This document shows, piece by piece, positions 60,090 to 64,000 of a stretch of 64,000 nt of DNA; the first letter of the stretch is position 1, and the number at the start of each line of letters is the position of its first letter. This stretch comes from Alphaproteobacteria bacterium (GTDB lineage Bacteria; Pseudomonadota; Alphaproteobacteria; SMXS01). The stretch is taken from the NCBI GenBank assembly GCA_028284945.1, contig JANQQJ010000032.1, positions 1-64,000 on the forward strand, written 5' to 3'. Made by a program: the position numbers and the translations under genes. The notes under the pieces were generated by a model. The model saw only the letters and a list, made by a program, of their open reading frames with translations. It was not told where the DNA came from and ran no database searches.

Positions 60090-61298
60090 CTATCCCCAAT
60101 CCTTTAAGAAGGCTGTTAGGTCCTCCAAAAACAGTTCGGGTTGTTCGAACGCTGCAAAATGACCGCCCTTGGGCTGCTCGGTGTAACGCACTATATTGTA
60201 AGCCTTTTCGCAGTAAGAGCGGGGCGGTACTGGCGCGATCTCACGCGGGTAGGAGCCGACTCCGACAGGAATTTCAACCCGTGCGCCAGCCGGGAAGACG
60301 AACGCATTTTCCACCCGTCCGCCGTAATAGTTCCAGGCCGCTGTGTTGAACCGCCGGGTCACGACATAGAGCATAATGCTCGAGAGTAACTGGTCCTTGG
60401 TATAGGTGTTCCAGAGGCTGCCGCCGGGTTCGCCTTTGCCCGACAAGTCCGACCATGTGTGGAACTTTTCCGTCAGCCAGGCTGCCACGCCCACAGGCGA
60501 GTCCATCATCGCATAGGACAAGGATTGCGGCTTGGTTGCCTGAACCTGGAAATAGGCGCTTTCAAAGGCAAAGCGGCCCATGGCTTCCTGTTCCCAGCGC
60601 TTTTCTTCTTCGGTCTCCGCCGCCAGAATGCCTGCAGCACCCGTAGGGCTCATGCCCTCTCCGGCCGGGCGCACACCGATCAGATTGACGTGGATCGCAT
60701 GCAGTTTGCCGCCTTTGTCCTCCCCGAAATCAAACCCCATCCAGTTGCAGACCAGACCGCCCCAATCACCGCCCTGAGCGACATAGCTGTCATAGCCCAG
60801 CACCTCAGTCATCAGCTTGTCGAAATAGCCGCCCATGGCGCGGGGGCCCATGGGCTTATCCGGCTTGCCGGAGAATCCGTAGCCGATGAGCGAGGGAACG
60901 ATCACGTCGCGCCCGTCGCTGGCGTCCCCTCCATATTTTTCCGGATGGGCGAGGGGGTCGATCACCGGCGTCAGCTCAAGAAATGAGCCCGGCCAGCCAT
61001 GCAGCATGATGATAGGCCGGTTTTCAGGGTTTGAGCCCTTCTCGTGGAAGAAATGGATGTCGATCCCGTTAACCTCGGCGAGAAACTGCGGCATCGCGTT
61101 GAGCGCGGTTTCTTCCCTTCGCCAGTCATAGTCCGTCACCCAATAATCACAGAGCTCGCGCAACACGGCCTGATTGCAGCCATAATCCCAACCCGCATCA
61201 ACCGGCTCCTCGAACCATTCATATTCGTTGATCCGGCGTTTGACACGGTCCAGTTCGGCTTGTGGAATGTCGATCTTGAAGGGACGCGTTTCACCCAT
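60090..61298 (-). CDS. EHN-type epoxide hydrolase
   Basis: A 402-residue paralogue of the hydrolase at 57663-58874. It has EHN (FKIDIPQAELDRVKRRINEYEWF), oxyanion HGWPGSFLEL near residue 100, nucleophile Asp in QGGDWGGLVCNW near 178 and C-terminal GGHFAAFEQPE. It begins ten bases after the stop of an SDR gene on the same strand, so an SDR-epoxide hydrolase step is likely. Two diverged copies in a few kilobases suggest different substrates. Confidence 0.93.
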   Translation of the reverse strand: MGETRPFKIDIPQAELDRVKRRINEYEWFEEPVDAGWDYGCNQAVLRELCDYWVTDYDWRREETALNAMPQFLAEVNGIDIHFFHEKGSNPENRPIIMLHGWPGSFLELTPVIDPLAHPEKYGGDASDGRDVIVPSLIGYGFSGKPDKPMGPRAMGGYFDKLMTEVLGYDSYVAQGGDWGGLVCNWMGFDFGEDKGGKLHAIHVNLIGVRPAGEGMSPTGAAGILAAETEEEKRWEQEAMGRFAFESAYFQVQATKPQSLSYAMMDSPVGVAAWLTEKFHTWSDLSGKGEPGGSLWNTYTKDQLLSSIMLYVVTRRFNTAAWNYYGGRVENAFVFPAGARVEIPVGVGSYPREIAPVPPRSYCEKAYNIVRYTEQPKGGHFAAFEQPELFLEDLTAFLKDWG

Positions 61299-61308
61299 TT
61301 GACATCTC

Positions 61309-62058
61309 CTAGGCAGCGATCATCCCGCCATCGACGTGGATCGAGGCGCCGGTCATATAGCTTGCTTTGTCGGACAGCATGAAGGCGACCACTTCGCCCA
61401 TTTCCTCTGCCTCGGCCAAGCGCTTCATCGGGACTCCACCGGCAAATATGGAATCGTCTCCGCCAGTGGCTGCATCCATCGGGGGCGTCTTGGTGTTACC
61501 CGGGCAAATCACGTTCACGCGGATGTTCTGCTCGGCATATTCCAGTGCGGCTGCTTTTGTCAGTCCCAGAATGCCGTGCTTGGCGCCGGTATACCAATTC
61601 AGGCCCGGCATCGCCTTGACGCCATAGATCGATGCGTTGTTGACGATCGATCCGCCACCCGCGCGCAGCATCGCCGCCAGTTGATATTTCATGCAATAGA
61701 ACACGCCCTTGTAGTTCAGGTCGGTCCCGTCATTGAATTCCTCCAGCGACATTTCGTGGATCGGCACGACGGTCCGATGGAACATGCCCGCATTGTTGAA
61801 GGCGAGGTCGAGCTGGCCATACTCGCTTTCAGCCCGCCCGATCAGCGCTTCGCATTGTTCGGCGCTCGAACAGTCGGTCTTATGGAACAGGGCCGTTCCG
61901 CCTGCCTGCTCGATCACATGGCAGGTGTCTTCACCCTTTTCGGTATTGCGATTGCCGATCACCACGGTGGCGCCTTCGCGGCCCATGGAAATGGCGGCAG
62001 CGCGGCCAATGCCGCTTCCGCCGCCGGTTACGACGGCAATTTTGTTTTCCAAAAGCAT
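61309..62058 (-). CDS. Short-chain dehydrogenase/reductase
   Basis: A 249-residue classical SDR with TGGGSGIG at residues 12-19 and NNAGMF near 90. Catalytic Ser is in NNASIYG and the YxxxK pair in YTGAK near 155. HVDGGMIAA ends the chain. IGNRNTEKG (Asn-Arg after the second strand) suggests NADP. It is in the same transcript as the second epoxide hydrolase and divergent from the MFS exporter gene. Confidence 0.92.
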   Translation of the reverse strand: MLLENKIAVVTGGGSGIGRAAAISMGREGATVVIGNRNTEKGEDTCHVIEQAGGTALFHKTDCSSAEQCEALIGRAESEYGQLDLAFNNAGMFHRTVVPIHEMSLEEFNDGTDLNYKGVFYCMKYQLAAMLRAGGGSIVNNASIYGVKAMPGLNWYTGAKHGILGLTKAAALEYAEQNIRVNVICPGNTKTPPMDAATGGDDSIFAGGVPMKRLAEAEEMGEVVAFMLSDKASYMTGASIHVDGGMIAA

Positions 62059-62115
62059 GGTAGAGCCTTCTCGTCCCCTGATTCGTGATGCCGGAACTTA
62101 GCAGAAAAAGCAGCT

Positions 62116-63402
62116 ATGCATTTTTCAAACTGTCGCCGCTTGAGGGTTCTGTGCTACTCCAGCCGGCTAACAAGAACAAAGAACGTCAATCATCCCTTGA
62201 GCTCAGAGAACGTCATAAGAGCGCCGTCAACGGTGCAACTGGTTGCCTTTTCGGCGCTTGGCCCGTTCTCTATGCATTTGATTATTCCGGCGATCACGCC
62301 GATTCAGGAACAGTTCGGCATCACCGCCGGAACCGCCGGGCTGCTGATCAGCGGAACGCTTTGGGGCATTGCCGTCTCCACCCTTTTCTTTGGTGTCTTC
62401 GCCGACCGTTTTGGGCGCCGCCCCATGCTGATGCTGGGCATGGGCCTGTTTGTCGTTGGCAGCGTGATGGGTGAGTTCGGCGACAGCGCGGCCATGGTCA
62501 TCATGGGACGGGTGGTGCAGGGGGTCGGCGGTGCGACCGGTATCGTGATCTCGCGCGCGGTGATCCGTGATCTCTATAGCCGCGAGAAGGGCACCAGTGT
62601 CCTTGCTTATCTGACCATGGCGGTGATGATTGCGCCGATCCTGGCCCCGGCGTTTGCCGGGTTTGTCGTTGAATCCTATGGCTGGCGGCGCGTTTTCGAT
62701 ATAGCAGCGATTACCGGTTTTGTGGTTTTCATCTGGCTGGTGAAAACGTTTCCGGAAACGCTGAAAGACCATATCCCGTTGCCCAATATCGGTGCCATTT
62801 TCAACGCCTATATCGATGTTCTTCGGTCGCGGGTGTTCGTGCTCTATTCGCTGGTCGGCACCTTTGTAATGACCGGCTTTTTCAGCATGATGAGTGGCGC
62901 CCCCCATGTCGCCGATCAGGCTTGGGGTATCGGCCGGGACGAGCTGGGCTATTACCTCGGCCTTGGCGGCGTCGGTATGATGATGAGTACCTTCATCACC
63001 GCGCGGATCGCTGAACGAACCGACAACAACCAGATGATGCTGACCGGGCTCGGCTTCATCATGCTGGGCAGCCTGATCGCGGTCTCGCTATTTTCGGTCG
63101 GGGTCAATCACCCGGCGTCCTTGTTTGCGCCGGCGGTAATAACAGGGTTTGGCGCGGGGTTCGTGCTGCCGACGACCACCGCGGGCGCGCTTAGCGTGGT
63201 TCCAAAAATGGCGGGTACGGCCTCCGGGATGATGACCTTTATGCAGTTCCTGGTCGCCGGCATCGCGGCCCAGGCCATTGGCTATTTCAATCATACGACC
63301 GCCTGGTCGGTGATCGGATTTATGGTCACGTTTCAGACTCTGGCAGTGGTGAGCGCGCTGGTGGCGACCGCCGTGGCGCGGCAGCTCAGCGCGGCGGAAT
63401 AG
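62116..63402 (+). CDS. MFS transporter, Bcr/CflA-like
   Basis: A 12-helix exporter of up to 428 residues. The MFS motif A is FFGVFADRFGRRPMLMLG near residue 95, motif C-like FVVGSVMGEFGD, and GRVVQGVGGATGIVISRAVIRDLY is the Bcr/CflA hallmark. It would export drugs or small metabolites by proton antiport. The start is uncertain: the ATG at 62116 gives a long basic leader, the TTG at 62197 is another possibility, and neither has a clear ribosome site. It is divergent from the SDR/hydrolase transcript and could export a product or substrate of it. Confidence 0.88.
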   Translation: MHFSNCRRLRVLCYSSRLTRTKNVNHPLSSENVIRAPSTVQLVAFSALGPFSMHLIIPAITPIQEQFGITAGTAGLLISGTLWGIAVSTLFFGVFADRFGRRPMLMLGMGLFVVGSVMGEFGDSAAMVIMGRVVQGVGGATGIVISRAVIRDLYSREKGTSVLAYLTMAVMIAPILAPAFAGFVVESYGWRRVFDIAAITGFVVFIWLVKTFPETLKDHIPLPNIGAIFNAYIDVLRSRVFVLYSLVGTFVMTGFFSMMSGAPHVADQAWGIGRDELGYYLGLGGVGMMMSTFITARIAERTDNNQMMLTGLGFIMLGSLIAVSLFSVGVNHPASLFAPAVITGFGAGFVLPTTTAGALSVVPKMAGTASGMMTFMQFLVAGIAAQAIGYFNHTTAWSVIGFMVTFQTLAVVSALVATAVARQLSAAE

Positions 63403-63465
63403 CGCTCAACTTGCCATTGCCGGCGCTAGTCGCTATGTCATGCGCATTCTCAGCCGGAGGAAGTT

Positions 63466-63828
63466 ATGTCGGAAGAAGGTAGTTGGATCAGTATCGCCAA
63501 GACTACGGATGTCGAGGCGGGCAAGTGTAACCCTTATGAACATGAGGGGCACAATCTGCTGATCGCGCAGACCAAGAACGGCGACTTCTATGCGGTCGAA
63601 AACCTGTGCTCTCATGCCGATGCAACGCTTGAAGGCGGCCGCATCCGGGGCACCCACATTATGTGCCCGCTGCATGGTGCACGGTTCAGCCTGATCGACG
63701 GCAGTTTCGGTCCGCCTGCCTGGGCACCGATCAAGACCTATGAATGCCGGGTTGAGGGTGACGACGTCCAGGTGTTGATTTCCGGCCCGCCTGAAAAGAA
63801 GGCCCGGCCCGCGATGGGAATGATTTAG
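63466..63828 (+). CDS. Rieske [2Fe-2S] ferredoxin-like protein
   Basis: A 120-residue Rieske protein. The cluster ligands are in NLCSHADATL (Cys-x-His) and MCPLHGARF (Cys-x-x-His), near residues 47 and 66. It resembles the ferredoxin subunit of non-haem iron oxygenases, which passes electrons from a reductase to the oxygenase. No oxygenase subunit is seen in the window. A GGAGG site lies just before the ATG. A cytoplasmic location is expected. Confidence 0.92.
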   Translation: MSEEGSWISIAKTTDVEAGKCNPYEHEGHNLLIAQTKNGDFYAVENLCSHADATLEGGRIRGTHIMCPLHGARFSLIDGSFGPPAWAPIKTYECRVEGDDVQVLISGPPEKKARPAMGMI

Positions 63829-63833
63829 AGGGC

Positions 63834-64000
63834 TTAGAAATAGGCCTCGCCCCAGCGGTCCTTGAAGACCGTCTCGGCCAAGGGCTTTCGCCGCACGGGC
63901 CCGAAATTTCCCAGCGGATAGCCAATCGGTAAGATCGCGAAAGACCGTACGCCTTTGGGTAGTCCAAAGATCGCGTCCATTTCCTCAGAATGGACTGTGT
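63834..64000 (-). CDS. Nitroreductase-family protein, C-terminal part only
   Basis: About 55 codons of the 3' end of a gene that continues beyond the right edge. The readable end contains IFGLPKGVRSFAILPIGYPL and NFGPVRRKPLAETVF, the usual C-terminus of FMN-dependent nitroreductases, where arginines contact the flavin phosphate. It is convergent with the Rieske gene. The family reduces nitro groups, quinones or other electron acceptors with NAD(P)H. Confidence 0.75.
   Translation of the reverse strand, partial: TVHSEEMDAIFGLPKGVRSFAILPIGYPLGNFGPVRRKPLAETVFKDRWGEAYF

Noticed and set aside
61336-62088. Plus-strand reading frame opposite the SDR gene
   Set aside because: It mirrors almost the entire SDR in the complementary frame and has no independent support.

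Overview
The window is high-GC, densely packed chromosomal DNA from an alphaproteobacterium. This rests on gene content rather than on any marker RNA. The evidence is mfd coupled to sdhE beside a divergent recG, a divergent hpnM/hpnN hopanoid-transport pair, lptF-lptG, DUF1491 and DUF3775 genes, and palindromic intergenic repeats of the kind common in this class. No rRNA, tRNA, CRISPR array, integrase or insertion sequence was seen. Intergenic gaps are short. The longest, about 430 bases between 10478 and 10913, holds a candidate iron-regulated small RNA and a palindromic repeat.

Layout. 1-9400: a partial exported VWA protein, then lipid and xenobiotic enzymes: a thiolase-like protein, an acyl-CoA ligase, a luciferase-like oxidoreductase, a glutathione transferase coupled to a VOC protein, an EthD-SDR-unknown operon, NTF2-like proteins and a CurA-type reductase. 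9400-13100: DUF1491 and DUF3775 genes, the candidate sRNA, and a TonB-dependent siderophore receptor. 13200-22400: a TPP enzyme, two quinone oxidoreductases, an HD-domain protein that may be a di-iron oxygenase, then a tight Nudix - kinase/P-loop fusion - Pat-type acyltransferase run. 22400-28450: a permease and a universal stress protein behind an FNR/FixK-like box, then hpnM/hpnN and a small membrane protein. 28450-36250: housekeeping genes nadK, moaA, mfd, sdhE and recG. 36300-46500: YHS and membrane proteins, a Tat-exported isochorismatase-family hydrolase with a divergent TetR gene and three operator-like sites, CorA, MscS, an amidohydrolase, an ABA4-like protein, and two SDR genes around a second TetR gene. 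46500-53200: a GNAT-like protein, a fatty acid hydroxylase, a Wzx-like flippase, lptG, lptF and a DUF2141 protein. 53200-64000: a CoA transferase, a gamma carbonic anhydrase, a Phd/VapC toxin-antitoxin pair, a lipoprotein acetolactate decarboxylase, alpha/beta hydrolases including two EHN-type epoxide hydrolases, an SDR, an MFS exporter, a Rieske ferredoxin and a partial nitroreductase.

The most unusual items are four. First, a signal-peptide-bearing protein (58871-60022) that carries a shortened ABC-ATPase-like core and is translationally coupled to an epoxide hydrolase. Second, a candidate Fur-regulated sRNA (10510-10730) convergent with a TonB receptor that carries related boxes. Third, an unassigned 152-residue protein with a papain-like Cys-His-Asp order (6966-7424). 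Fourth, a PhnZ/TmpB-like HD protein (15827-16417). Many genes start or stop in overlapping ATGA, TGATG, TTGA or TAATG arrangements, so translational coupling is the rule here. Several genes, including mfd, appear to use TTG starts.
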